The notes beneath the pieces are model-generated. The model did no database searches. It saw only the letters and a program-made list of their open reading frames with translations, and was not told the origin of the DNA. The translations under genes were made by a program, and so were the position numbers. A DNA stretch of 6,946 nucleotides from JAGNHS01 sp964609695 (GTDB taxonomy: Bacteria > Bdellovibrionota > UBA2428), in assembly GCA_964609695.1 (NCBI GenBank), contig CAZSSP010000069.1, positions 1 to 6,946 on the forward strand. Reading direction: 5' to 3'. Below are positions 1-5,664 of this stretch, piece by piece; positions within the stretch are counted from its first letter, which is position 1; every line of letters begins with the position of its first letter.

Positions 1-303
1 AAATTATTAAATTTAAATTGGGCTGAGCTTGCAACAGAAACTGGCATTGTAAAGCGATTAACTTTGCTCATTGATAGAGATAAGGAAGCTCGTTTTTATG
101 ATAGAGGTTCTCGCTATCAAGAGATTAGCTTTTCCTTTAATTCCAGTGGTCGATTGTCGGCAATTTCTATAGCGAACGGAAATTATTTTGTGTTTGGTTC
201 GCGTTTTCAGTGGGCTGATGAGACCATTGAATTCCGCGATAAGATTGTCTTGAGTCCAGCAGCTTATATTGGTGAGCCTGAAGTTAAGACCATTGAAGAT
301 TAA
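1..303 (+). CDS. Hypothetical protein, C-terminal fragment (5' end outside window)
   Basis: The frame is open from base 1 to a TAA at 301-303, giving 100 residues with no stop, so the start lies upstream of the window. A TTG at 64 could act as a start, but the coding-like frame continues in front of it, so I treat the gene as truncated by the window edge. The fragment alternates hydrophobic and polar residues with many aromatics (e.g. NGNYFVFGSRFQW), suggesting beta-strands. It has no Cys, no membrane segment and no motif I recognise. It converges on the next gene, with 17 bases between the stop codons. The reading frame is probably real; the function is unknown. Confidence 0.6.
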   Translation, partial: KLLNLNWAELATETGIVKRLTLLIDRDKEARFYDRGSRYQEISFSFNSSGRLSAISIANGNYFVFGSRFQWADETIEFRDKIVLSPAAYIGEPEVKTIED

Positions 304-322
304 GGGAAGAGTGCTTAATCTT
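296..322. terminator. Stem-loop between convergent genes, possible bidirectional terminator
   Basis: AAGATTAAG (296-304) and CTTAATCTT (314-322) are perfect 9-bp inverted repeats around a 9-base loop. The left arm contains the TAA stop of the upstream plus-strand gene, and the right arm overlaps the stop of the minus-strand gene. Position and symmetry suit a bidirectional terminator. The stem is AT-rich and no T-tract follows on either strand, so it is not a classical intrinsic terminator. Confidence 0.35.
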
Positions 323-677
323 ACTCTAAAAGATGATCGAGTCTTATGGCTCGCTGAAGAGCTCGGTTCACACCTTCTTTATAGGGACCTTCTGGAAGCT
401 CTCCCAATTGAGTGTGCCAAAAGGATATTAACTTTTTAAGCTTAAAATGAAAGGATTTAATCCACAAATTATTATGATGAGAGTCTACGTTAATTTCTAG
501 GGCTTCTCCGTTGGGTCCACCCCAGATGCGTATAATAAATTCGTCAGAATTGTTTGTGGCTGAGATTCTACTAAGAAGTCGAGCGGCTTCAGCGGTGTCG
601 CTATCCCAGTTGGTTGCGTGATTATAAGAGACCCAAAGGTTAAGAATTATAAAATATACCTTTGCAAATCGACTCAT
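321..677 (-). CDS. Small secreted hypothetical protein
   Basis: This 118-residue protein starts at an ATG (675-677). The N-terminus (MSRFAKVYFIILNLWVSYNHA) is a basic stretch followed by a hydrophobic core and a small residue, consistent with a Sec signal peptide cleaved near residue 21. The mature part is soluble and mixed in charge, has a Trp-Gly-Gly segment near residue 52, and contains no cysteine. I recognise no family. No good Shine-Dalgarno lies upstream. The frame stays open back to a stop at 726-728 but holds no other usual start codon, so the ATG is the best choice. It converges with the gene on its left and diverges from the RRM gene on its right. It is probably a real gene, given the signal peptide and length. 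Confidence 0.55.
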   Translation of the reverse strand: MSRFAKVYFIILNLWVSYNHATNWDSDTAEAARLLSRISATNNSDEFIIRIWGGPNGEALEINVDSHHNNLWIKSFHFKLKKLISFWHTQLGELPEGPYKEGVNRALQRAIRLDHLLE

Positions 678-764
678 GTCATAGCGAGCTAGCCGAAAAT
701 CATCTTGAGAGTCAATGAAATTAACTCAGTTCAAAGTTACTGGTTGCTCTTCCCTTGGCCCTTA

Positions 765-802
765 AGTAGAGAATACTCGGGGCTGGGTGTAAAAGCTCTA
801 CT
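765..802 (+). promoter_or_regulatory. Inverted repeat just upstream of the RRM gene start
   Basis: AGTAGAG (765-771) is repeated in inverted form as CTCTACT (796-802), with a 24-base spacer, and ends three bases before the ATG at 806. In mRNA it could form a 7-bp stem covering the region where a ribosome-binding site would sit; no Shine-Dalgarno is visible there. It could equally be a protein-binding site on DNA, or chance. The rest of 678-805, between the divergent genes, shows no convincing promoter. Confidence 0.25.
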
Positions 803-805
803 CAA

Positions 806-1060
806 ATGCTAGTTTTAGAAGAAGTGAAAATACAAATTACAAAATTAGCTCGTGATTTAAGTGAAATCGATTTGAGAAGAATATTTGAAAAATACGGCAC
901 TGTCACTGAGTGTGTTTTGGTTATGGATGAAGCTAAGGGTACCTCCAAAGGTTTTGCCTTTGTGACAATGCCCGATGAGATGCAGGGTTTAAAAGCTATT
1001 AGTGAATTGAACGCTAAGGCTATTAATAAAGTGCCCGTTAAGGTTAAGCGAGTAGAATAA
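806..1060 (+). CDS. Single-RRM RNA-binding protein
   Basis: These 84 residues form almost exactly one RNA recognition motif (beta-alpha-beta-beta-alpha-beta). RNP1 is KGFAFVTM at residues 48-55, keeping the two aromatic residues (F50, F52) that stack on RNA bases. Helix 1 (about 19-30, LSEIDLRRIFEKYG) and the loop before RNP1 (DEAKGTSKG) fit bacterial RRM proteins closely. RNP2 in strand 1 (IQITKL, residues 9-14) is degenerate: the usual aromatic second residue is Gln. There is no glycine-rich tail, unlike cyanobacterial Rbp proteins. The protein is presumably cytoplasmic and binds single-stranded RNA, but its targets are unknown. ATG at 806 is chosen as start; GTG at 824 is an alternative that would still keep strand 1. 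The SWIB gene follows 152 bases downstream on the same strand, probably with its own promoter. Confidence 0.9.
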   Translation: MLVLEEVKIQITKLARDLSEIDLRRIFEKYGTVTECVLVMDEAKGTSKGFAFVTMPDEMQGLKAISELNAKAINKVPVKVKRVE

Positions 1061-1144
1061 TTTTGTTTGTGTAGTGGGGATGTTTTGAAAATAATGAAGA
1101 GCGGCATTTTTAAGAGCTATTCAGTGCATTTTTCCATGAAGCCA

Positions 1145-1180
1145 TTGCAATACTGTCAGAACCTCGTATTCTTTAAGAAT
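1145..1180 (+). promoter_or_regulatory. Candidate promoter with overlapping palindrome upstream of SWIB gene
   Basis: TTGCAA (1145-1150) and TATTCT (1167-1172), 16 bases apart, each match the sigma-70 -35 and -10 hexamers at four of six positions. A 13-base near-palindrome, ATTCTT-T-AAGAAT (1168-1180), overlaps the -10 and could be an operator. The assignment is by eye in an AT-rich region, so it is tentative. Confidence 0.35.
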
Positions 1181-1182
1181 CA

Positions 1183-1207
1183 ATAGGCATCTTTGATGCT
1201 ATAGGAG
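1183..1207 (+). promoter_or_regulatory. Leader hairpin and Shine-Dalgarno of the SWIB gene
   Basis: The leader can fold as ATAG(G)CATC-TTT-GATGCTAT (1183-1202): eight base pairs, one bulged G and a 3-base loop. The Shine-Dalgarno AGGAG (1203-1207) follows directly, with five A residues before the ATG at 1213. The strong ribosome site fixes the start. A hairpin ending right at the Shine-Dalgarno could modulate translation or mRNA stability. Confidence 0.5.
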
Positions 1208-1212
1208 AAAAA

Positions 1213-1409
1213 ATGGCAACTAAAAAAGCGACTAAAAAAACAACTAAAAAGGCAACTAAAAAGACCAAAAGAAAACCAAATGCTGCATTTATGAAAGCAT
1301 TAACTCCAAGCCCAAAATTGGCTGCGATTGTAGGTTCTAAAGGTCTTCCTCGTACTCAGGTTGTTAAGAAAATGTGGGATTACATTAAGAAGAACAAGCT
1401 TCAAAATCC
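1213..1409 (+). CDS. SWIB/MDM2-domain protein with lysine-rich tail, C-terminus lost in gap
   Basis: Sixty-five residues and part of codon 66 (CCN, proline) are visible before the N run. Residues 2-22 form a basic tail of ATKK/TTKK repeats, like histone H1-type tails. From about residue 29 comes the first half of a SWIB domain: LTPSPKLAAIVGSKGLPRTQ, then VVKKMWDYIKKNKLQNP, which matches the conserved 'L-R-x-x-V-V-K-x-x-W-x-Y-I-K-x-x-x-L-Q-x-P' core. A full domain needs roughly 40 more residues, which would lie in the gap. Bacterial SWIB proteins occur in Chlamydiae and Bdellovibrionota among others; their role is not settled, but chromatin or DNA association is usually proposed, and the basic tail fits that. 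AGGAG five bases before the ATG supports the start. Any continuation of this frame beyond the gap is a gap artefact, because that sequence belongs to the opposite-strand gene. Confidence 0.9.
1219..1266 (+). repeat. Four tandem 12-bp units encoding TKK(A/T)
   Basis: Four consecutive 12-base units of the form ACTAAAAAR plus one Ala or Thr codon (1219-1230, 1231-1242, 1243-1254, 1255-1266) encode TKKA, TKKT, TKKA and TKKT. They build the basic tail of the SWIB protein. In-frame gain or loss of units would change tail length without breaking the gene. Confidence 0.85.
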
Positions 1410-1509
1410 NNNNNNNNNNNNNNNNNNNNNNNNNNNNNNNNNNNNNNNNNNNNNNNNNNNNNNNNNNNNNNNNNNNNNNNNNNNNNNNNNNNNNNNNNNN
1501 NNNNNNNNN
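1410..1509. other. Assembly gap, 100 N
   Basis: Exactly 100 unknown bases, the size commonly used for a scaffold gap of unknown length. The true distance is therefore not known. Two convergent genes run into it: the SWIB gene from the left and the large minus-strand gene from the right. Both C-termini and any shared terminator are hidden here. Confidence 0.97.
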
Positions 1510-3503
1510 TCGTTTATTATCTTTTCAGTGAGTTCTAAAACTTTATTCCCACTGACTGTAATTTCTTGAGCGATCTTATCGTCCAATTGAACGATTTCGG
1601 GAGACTCCATGAGCATTTTAGGAAGTTTAGCTTTGAGTGAATTTAAGGATTCATCGATTTCAATTAGGTTTTTAAGGTGCGACCTTAGCGTTGAAAGTTC
1701 TAGCGTAATATCAGAGTTTTTAGTTTTAATTGAATTGTTCTTGGCTTTTATTTGAAAGGCCATAATTTCAATATCTAAATTTTTGGATATTGTTTCAAGT
1801 TCAGATTTAAAAGGGCTGTTTTCAAATGCCGACCTTCTAGCGATTTTGTTGAAGTGGTCAATTTTAGTTTTTTCAAATCTCGTCACTAGGGCTTGTTTCT
1901 CAGTTGGAGCGTTTATGTCTAGTATTGCAGACATAGATTCTACTTTTTTAATAACTTCTAGAGTGTTTTGGCTTATGAGTTCATTGTGCCTTTTGTTTAG
2001 GGCATCTTTTTGTTGCTCTGGAGTTAATTTTAAGTATTCATTTTGCAGTTTATATTTTTCGAGTTCCGCAGCTATGCTCGTTTTGAGATGTTGGCTTAAC
2101 TTCTCAAAATATGCGTCTAGGCAGTTGCTAATATCTTTGATGCTTTTTTGTTGCTTGCAGTATTGTGTCCATTCCTTTTCATCAAGACTTTTGGGCTGTT
2201 TTGATTTTTCTAGTAGGTCTAATATTGGAGGGGAAAGATAATTGTAATATTCTTCAGCATCTTTATAAAATACAAAAATGACAGTGCTCACTCCTAAAGT
2301 CGCGAAAGCTATTTTTCTAATGGGCCAAAGTTTTTTGCGAACTTGAAAATCTTTAAGAGTAGACAATATGCTTTTCTTTTTGGGATGTATCAGTGAATAT
2401 TGGAATTCTTTTGAAAAGCTTTCTTGAACTGTTTTAAATAAATTAATAGTTGAATTTTTAGGGTCTAGAAGTGCTTTATTGACATGGGAATCAAAATGTA
2501 AATTATCGCGGGTGTTGTCGAGAACTTGCTTGATTTTAGCCATCATTAGATAGTCTTCAAGGTAGGATTTGTAGTTTTTCTGAAAATTGATGAGCCCCGT
2601 ATTTGGGAAATGCATTATTGAAACAGGTTTTCTATCAAATTCGCGCACGACATAGGTGACTCTTGGTTTTGTATTGAAATCTGAAACCAAATAAGGCTCA
2701 ACAATGTAGAGGCTTTCTCCTTCTTTAGTAGAATTTCCTATTTGATTAAGTTCTTTCATGTTTAACTTGTAGAAATTATCTAAAGCTGAGCTAATTTCTG
2801 TTTCAGCAGGGTGGGCAAATCTTCTAAGGACTCTGGCATTGTCTGTGAGAGTGTCCAGTTTTGCTTGCGCAAGATTAAGAGCCGCTTCTATTTTTTCCTT
2901 GCGATGTAGGTAGAGGACTTCAGCAGATTTAAAAGCTTCTTCATCGGTGAAATCTTCTCGGCGGGGAGGGGTGGGTAACTCATCGTCGAGATGTTTAAGT
3001 ATTTCTATATCCGCTTTTTTTATTAAACCTTCAGGCACTTCTGCTTTTTCTTGTTTTTTAAGTGTGACTTTGAGTTGTTCCCAAATTGAGCCAACCTTGT
3101 ATTCATTTTCTAAATGTTTCAAAGCTTGAGAAAAGCTTAGATCGCTGAGTTGTTCCTCAACTTCTTTAGTGTCAGCTTTATTGAGTCCTCCCAATCCCTG
3201 ACCTCTTTGTACCTGTTTTCGTTTAAAAATATTTTTAAAGCTCCAACTTTGGGTGGATATTCCATGTTTATGAAGAAACTTTGTGGGGTCTTTGGGTTCT
3301 TGCGCGCTTATCTGCTTGCTGATTATATCGGCTTTCCCGCTCGGACCAATGGCCCATGCGACTGTAAGATTCTCGGGTAAGGATGCCTTAATGTCATTTC
3401 CGGATATTTTTTCTATTAGAAAACTGCAATCTTCAATAGAGGCATGAGTGGGAAAGATAGTTATTAAACTGAAAAGGTATAAGAGCAAATTAAAGAATTT
3501 CAA
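1510..3503 (-). CDS. Large exported coiled-coil-rich protein, unknown family, C-terminus lost in gap
   Basis: There are 664 readable codons, after which the frame enters the gap. The start is TTG at 3503: a stop codon lies three codons upstream (3510-3512) and the first internal Met is at residue 249. AAGGGG lies about 12 bases before the TTG, a rather long spacing. Residues 1-21 (MKFFNLLLYLFSLITIFPTHA) look like a Sec signal peptide. Residues about 110-260 and 415-664 are charged, helix-rich and coiled-coil-like. A second hydrophobic segment at about 397-413 (KIAFATLGVSTVIFVFY) could be a membrane helix. Cysteines are few (26, 449, 461); C449 and C461 could form a disulfide if that part is outside the cytoplasm. 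I recognise no catalytic motif or family. It is divergently transcribed from the TPM gene. An envelope-spanning or structural role is plausible, but this is inference. Confidence 0.8.
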
Positions 3504-3625
3504 AGTCGATTAATTCCCCTTTTTAAACTGTAGCAGAATTAGATGATAATTTGAATTTGATGAAAGTGCTTTAAAACCACGCGCTCATGGTCGGGAAACG
3601 TAGTAAATTGTTAAAAGTATATTAG

Positions 3626-3643
3626 CTGTCATAAAACTGTCAG
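3626..3643 (+). promoter_or_regulatory. Pho box (PhoB-binding site candidate)
   Basis: CTGTCATAAAACTGTCAG matches the known Pho box consensus CTGTCATAWAWCTGTCAY at 17 of 18 positions, failing only at the last base. The two CTGTCA half-sites are 11 bp apart, one helical turn, as PhoB dimers require. It lies 62 bases before the TPM gene start, oriented for plus-strand transcription, and about 120 bases before the start of the divergent large gene. A weakness is that no good -10 lies about 10 bases downstream of the box, as in classical Pho promoters; the best one is 28 bases away. Confidence 0.65.
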
Positions 3644-3671
3644 TACGTAGCAAATTTCTTTAAGCCTAAGC

Positions 3672-3677
3672 TATAAC
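3672..3677 (+). promoter_or_regulatory. Candidate -10 hexamer for the TPM gene
   Basis: TATAAC matches TATAAT at five of six positions. No -35 hexamer stands at the usual 16-18 base distance (3649-3654 is AGCAAA), as expected for an activator-dependent promoter. Transcription would begin near 3684, leaving a leader of about 20 bases occupied mainly by the palindrome at 3691-3708. Confidence 0.35.
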
Positions 3678-3690
3678 TCTGCCCTAAAAG

Positions 3691-3708
3691 CACCGATAAG
3701 TATCGGTG
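3691..3708. promoter_or_regulatory. Perfect 8+8 bp palindrome covering the GTG start of the TPM gene
   Basis: CACCGATA-AG-TATCGGTG is a perfect inverted repeat. The last three bases, GTG (3706-3708), are the start codon used for the downstream gene. In mRNA it would form at least a 7-bp stem with an AAGU loop, locking up the start codon; in DNA it could be an operator just downstream of the transcription start. No Shine-Dalgarno is visible beside it. The symmetry is certain; its role is inferred. Confidence 0.6.
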
Positions 3709-5166
3709 TCGAAATCAATTCACCTCAATGTAGCCGCACTTGTGGGCGGGCTAGGGTTTGCTTTAATTGTTGAGCACTTTACAAATTTTTTTGCAGACAA
3801 TTCAAACAATGAAAAAATATGGGGCAAAAGACCTTTCGGAGAATTGTATTTTAGCGAATTAAAATATTTTCAAGAACAAGCGCCAAGCTTTAAACAAAGT
3901 TTAAGAGTACAGAGTCAAAAGAGCCAAATTGAATACGCTATAGTGGCTCTGAAAAATTTACCCAAAAATATGAGTCTCGAAACGAGCGCTGCAAAAATTG
4001 TTAAAGATTGGCAAATCGGCTCTGCCTACAACGGCCGGGGAATACTTTTGCTTTATTCCGAAGCCGAACACGCTTTCAAAATAGAAGTCACTTATGCTCT
4101 TGAAGGTAATTATACCGATGCTCAAATGGGACGACTGCAAGACATGTCGGCAAGTTTTTTTCGATCGGGGCATAGTATCGATAGTTTTTCCGAACTCCTT
4201 GGCGCTTTTTCTGAAATTGCACAATTAAGCGGCGATGATCGCAGCACTGCTGCAGCCAACGCGGCCACTCACTTATCGGGTGGAGCAGGGGCCGCAACCT
4301 ATAATTTCGAAAAAATCATGAATGATCGCATGCTAAATATCAACGGGATATCCGCAGAGGAATTGAATAAATATGCACCGGCTCAAAGTGCCGAAGAAAC
4401 GGCTGCTCGCTACATTCGTTCACTTGAAAATGGGGTGGGCGACCCTCGACTCCCCTTGCTCACCGAGGGCGCACAATTGATGTCACTCGAATATCCACGG
4501 TCTTCTAGCTACCAAATATCTTTAGCTGAAAAAATGAAGAGAGTGTCACCCTATAAAGTCATCATCAAAGGCGATTTAGCGGCGCTGAGATTCAGAGAGG
4601 ATGCGGGTATTTTTCCTGTATATCTCAGAAAAACAGACAAGGGACTTTGGTTAGTTGATGTGCCCAAGTCGTTTGCTTACACTCAGCTTTTTGAAAATTC
4701 CGACAAAATTTATCACAAGAACAACACGCATCCCTTTATTTTTGCTTTTCCGGAAACGCTCACTAATCCAAATTTTATCTTGGGAGCCGGTCGCACAAAT
4801 ATTCCAGAACTTTTAAAATATCCTTTCAATTTAAAATCGATAATCAAAGAGGCCGAGCTCGATATTGCAAAAAATCCAGATGATGCCGCAAAATACTTTA
4901 GACTATCTGAGCTTTTGTATTTTGAATGCTACTGGATGCAAAGTGCCGTGGATCTTTTAGAAAAAGGACTTAAGCTTAATCCGAACGCCAAACACTACCA
5001 TTGGCTCGCTACCGAAATTTACGCCAACATTCCCAATATCAATCCTATCAAAGAACACTGGGAGGCCATTCTTCGTTTAGACCCCAAAGATTCCAAAGCA
5101 CGCTTGCTCTACAAGCATTATCTAAAGTCTTACTTCCCTGGCGATAAGCGAATTTCTGAACTCTAA
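3706..5166 (+). CDS. Membrane-anchored TPM-domain protein with C-terminal TPR-like repeats
   Basis: Of the 486 residues, about 8-24 (NVAALVGGLGFALIVEH) form an N-terminal membrane anchor or uncleaved signal. Residues about 70-170 are a TPM domain (TLP18.3/Psb32/MOLO-1 family): they show the typical W-x-I-G, N-G-R-G-I-L-L-L-Y, F-K-I-E-V-T-Y-A-L-E-G and T-D-A-Q-M-G-R-L elements (102-143). Residues about 228-345 may be an NTF2-like module, which is only an impression. Residues about 378-475 look like two to three TPR repeats (e.g. AAKYFRLSELLYFECYW, then AVDLLEKGLKLNPNAKHYHW), suggesting a protein-binding surface. Plant TLP18.3 has reported acid phosphatase activity, but many TPM proteins act in complex assembly, so enzymatic function is unproven. 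The start is GTG 3706, since an in-frame stop lies at 3697-3699; GTG 3742 is the alternative, but it would cut into the anchor. A Pho box upstream suggests phosphate control. Confidence 0.85.
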   Translation: MSKSIHLNVAALVGGLGFALIVEHFTNFFADNSNNEKIWGKRPFGELYFSELKYFQEQAPSFKQSLRVQSQKSQIEYAIVALKNLPKNMSLETSAAKIVKDWQIGSAYNGRGILLLYSEAEHAFKIEVTYALEGNYTDAQMGRLQDMSASFFRSGHSIDSFSELLGAFSEIAQLSGDDRSTAAANAATHLSGGAGAATYNFEKIMNDRMLNINGISAEELNKYAPAQSAEETAARYIRSLENGVGDPRLPLLTEGAQLMSLEYPRSSSYQISLAEKMKRVSPYKVIIKGDLAALRFREDAGIFPVYLRKTDKGLWLVDVPKSFAYTQLFENSDKIYHKNNTHPFIFAFPETLTNPNFILGAGRTNIPELLKYPFNLKSIIKEAELDIAKNPDDAAKYFRLSELLYFECYWMQSAVDLLEKGLKLNPNAKHYHWLATEIYANIPNINPIKEHWEAILRLDPKDSKARLLYKHYLKSYFPGDKRISEL

Positions 5167-5250
5167 AGACAATTCGTCGCGTTGTTTATTTGAGTCAGAC
5201 CACCTAGCCCTTGTTTCCTTTTGCATATTTCTTGTAACTTCTTAAGAAGC
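5167..5250. other. Short convergent intergenic region
   Basis: These 84 bases separate the stop of the TPM gene from the stop of the last gene of the minus-strand operon. It contains a perfect 12-base palindrome CTTCTTAAGAAG (5238-5249) with no loop and no following T-tract, and a weak AGACAA/TTGTTT pairing (5167-5187). I see no convincing terminator in either direction. Confidence 0.5.
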
Positions 5251-5664
5251 TCATCTTGAAGCGAGGTCATTTCGTTTTTGATTAAAAAAGCAGTTTGACT
5301 CAAGAATGATAATACAAAAGTGAAGAGTGGTTGCTATCAACCCTGCAGGCTGCAAATTCAGTGTTTCATAAAGATGCCAGAATCTGATGTTCACGATGAA
5401 CAAAAAAAGGTGAATCACGCTTGCAATCAGGTGCCATAAATAGTGGTAACTTTTTGTTGCCGCCAGAATAAGACTGATTCCTAGCAGACAAGCTAGCCCA
5501 TAGGCCTCGACGAAAGCAACTGCTGCAACTTCATTCGTTCCTAAAAATGAAAATGGGCCATTGGAAAACTGAAAACCCAAAATAGAATTTAAACAAGTCA
5601 TTCCGCCAAGACCTGTAAGTAAAAATCCATGAAATTTAAGGATTTTCTTATTTGGCCATTGCAC
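5251..5664 (-). CDS. Four-helix integral membrane protein, paralogue of its upstream neighbour
   Basis: This 137-residue protein has four predicted membrane helices at about 12-30, 47-68, 74-95 and 107-126. It starts with GTG (5664); AGGAG (plus-strand CTCCT, 5674-5678) stands nine bases before it, inside the last codons of the upstream gene, which it overlaps by 17 bases, so translation is probably coupled. It aligns with the upstream membrane protein with essentially one single-residue gap as far as helix 3: KKILK-x-HG-x-LL (6-16), GPF-x-FL (36-41), AY (54-55), H85, and later H115 and E122. The hydrophobic C-terminal helix is followed by a short basic tail. The family is unknown to me; it could be a small DoxX-like or other 4-TM protein. 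It is the last gene of the operon downstream of a TetR regulator. Confidence 0.75.
   Translation of the reverse strand: MQWPNKKILKFHGFLLTGLGGMTCLNSILGFQFSNGPFSFLGTNEVAAVAFVEAYGLACLLGISLILAATKSYHYLWHLIASVIHLFLFIVNIRFWHLYETLNLQPAGLIATTLHFCIIILESNCFFNQKRNDLASR

Noticed and set aside
802..1107. 101-residue ORF opposite the RRM gene
   Set aside because: Antisense shadow of a convincing RRM domain; its translation has no recognisable features.
1094..1186. Small ORF of 30 codons between the RRM and SWIB genes
   Set aside because: No ribosome-binding site at proper spacing, no recognisable product, and it overlaps the candidate promoter of the SWIB gene.
1510..1569. Apparent continuation of the SWIB reading frame beyond the N gap to a stop at 1567-1569
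   Set aside because: The frame relation across a gap of unknown length is meaningless, and the residues after the gap do not resemble a SWIB domain. The sequence is the antisense of the large minus-strand gene.
1783..2241. Plus-strand ORF of 152 residues inside the large minus-strand gene, with further ones at 2947-3129 and 3150-3380
   Set aside because: Ser/Cys/Phe-rich composition typical of the antisense of a Lys/Glu-rich coiled-coil gene; no ribosome site or motif.
3608..3635. Sigma-70-like pair TTGTTA / CATAAA with 16-base spacing
   Set aside because: Only four of six matches in each hexamer, and the second hexamer is part of the Pho box; better explained by the Pho box.
3958..4297. 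Two minus-strand ORFs inside the TPM gene
   Set aside because: Antisense to the conserved TPM domain on the plus strand; no domain of their own.
5238..5249. Perfect 12-base palindrome CTTCTTAAGAAG near the end of the operon, considered as a terminator
   Set aside because: It leaves no loop, is AT-rich and has no T-tract on either strand; it may be chance.
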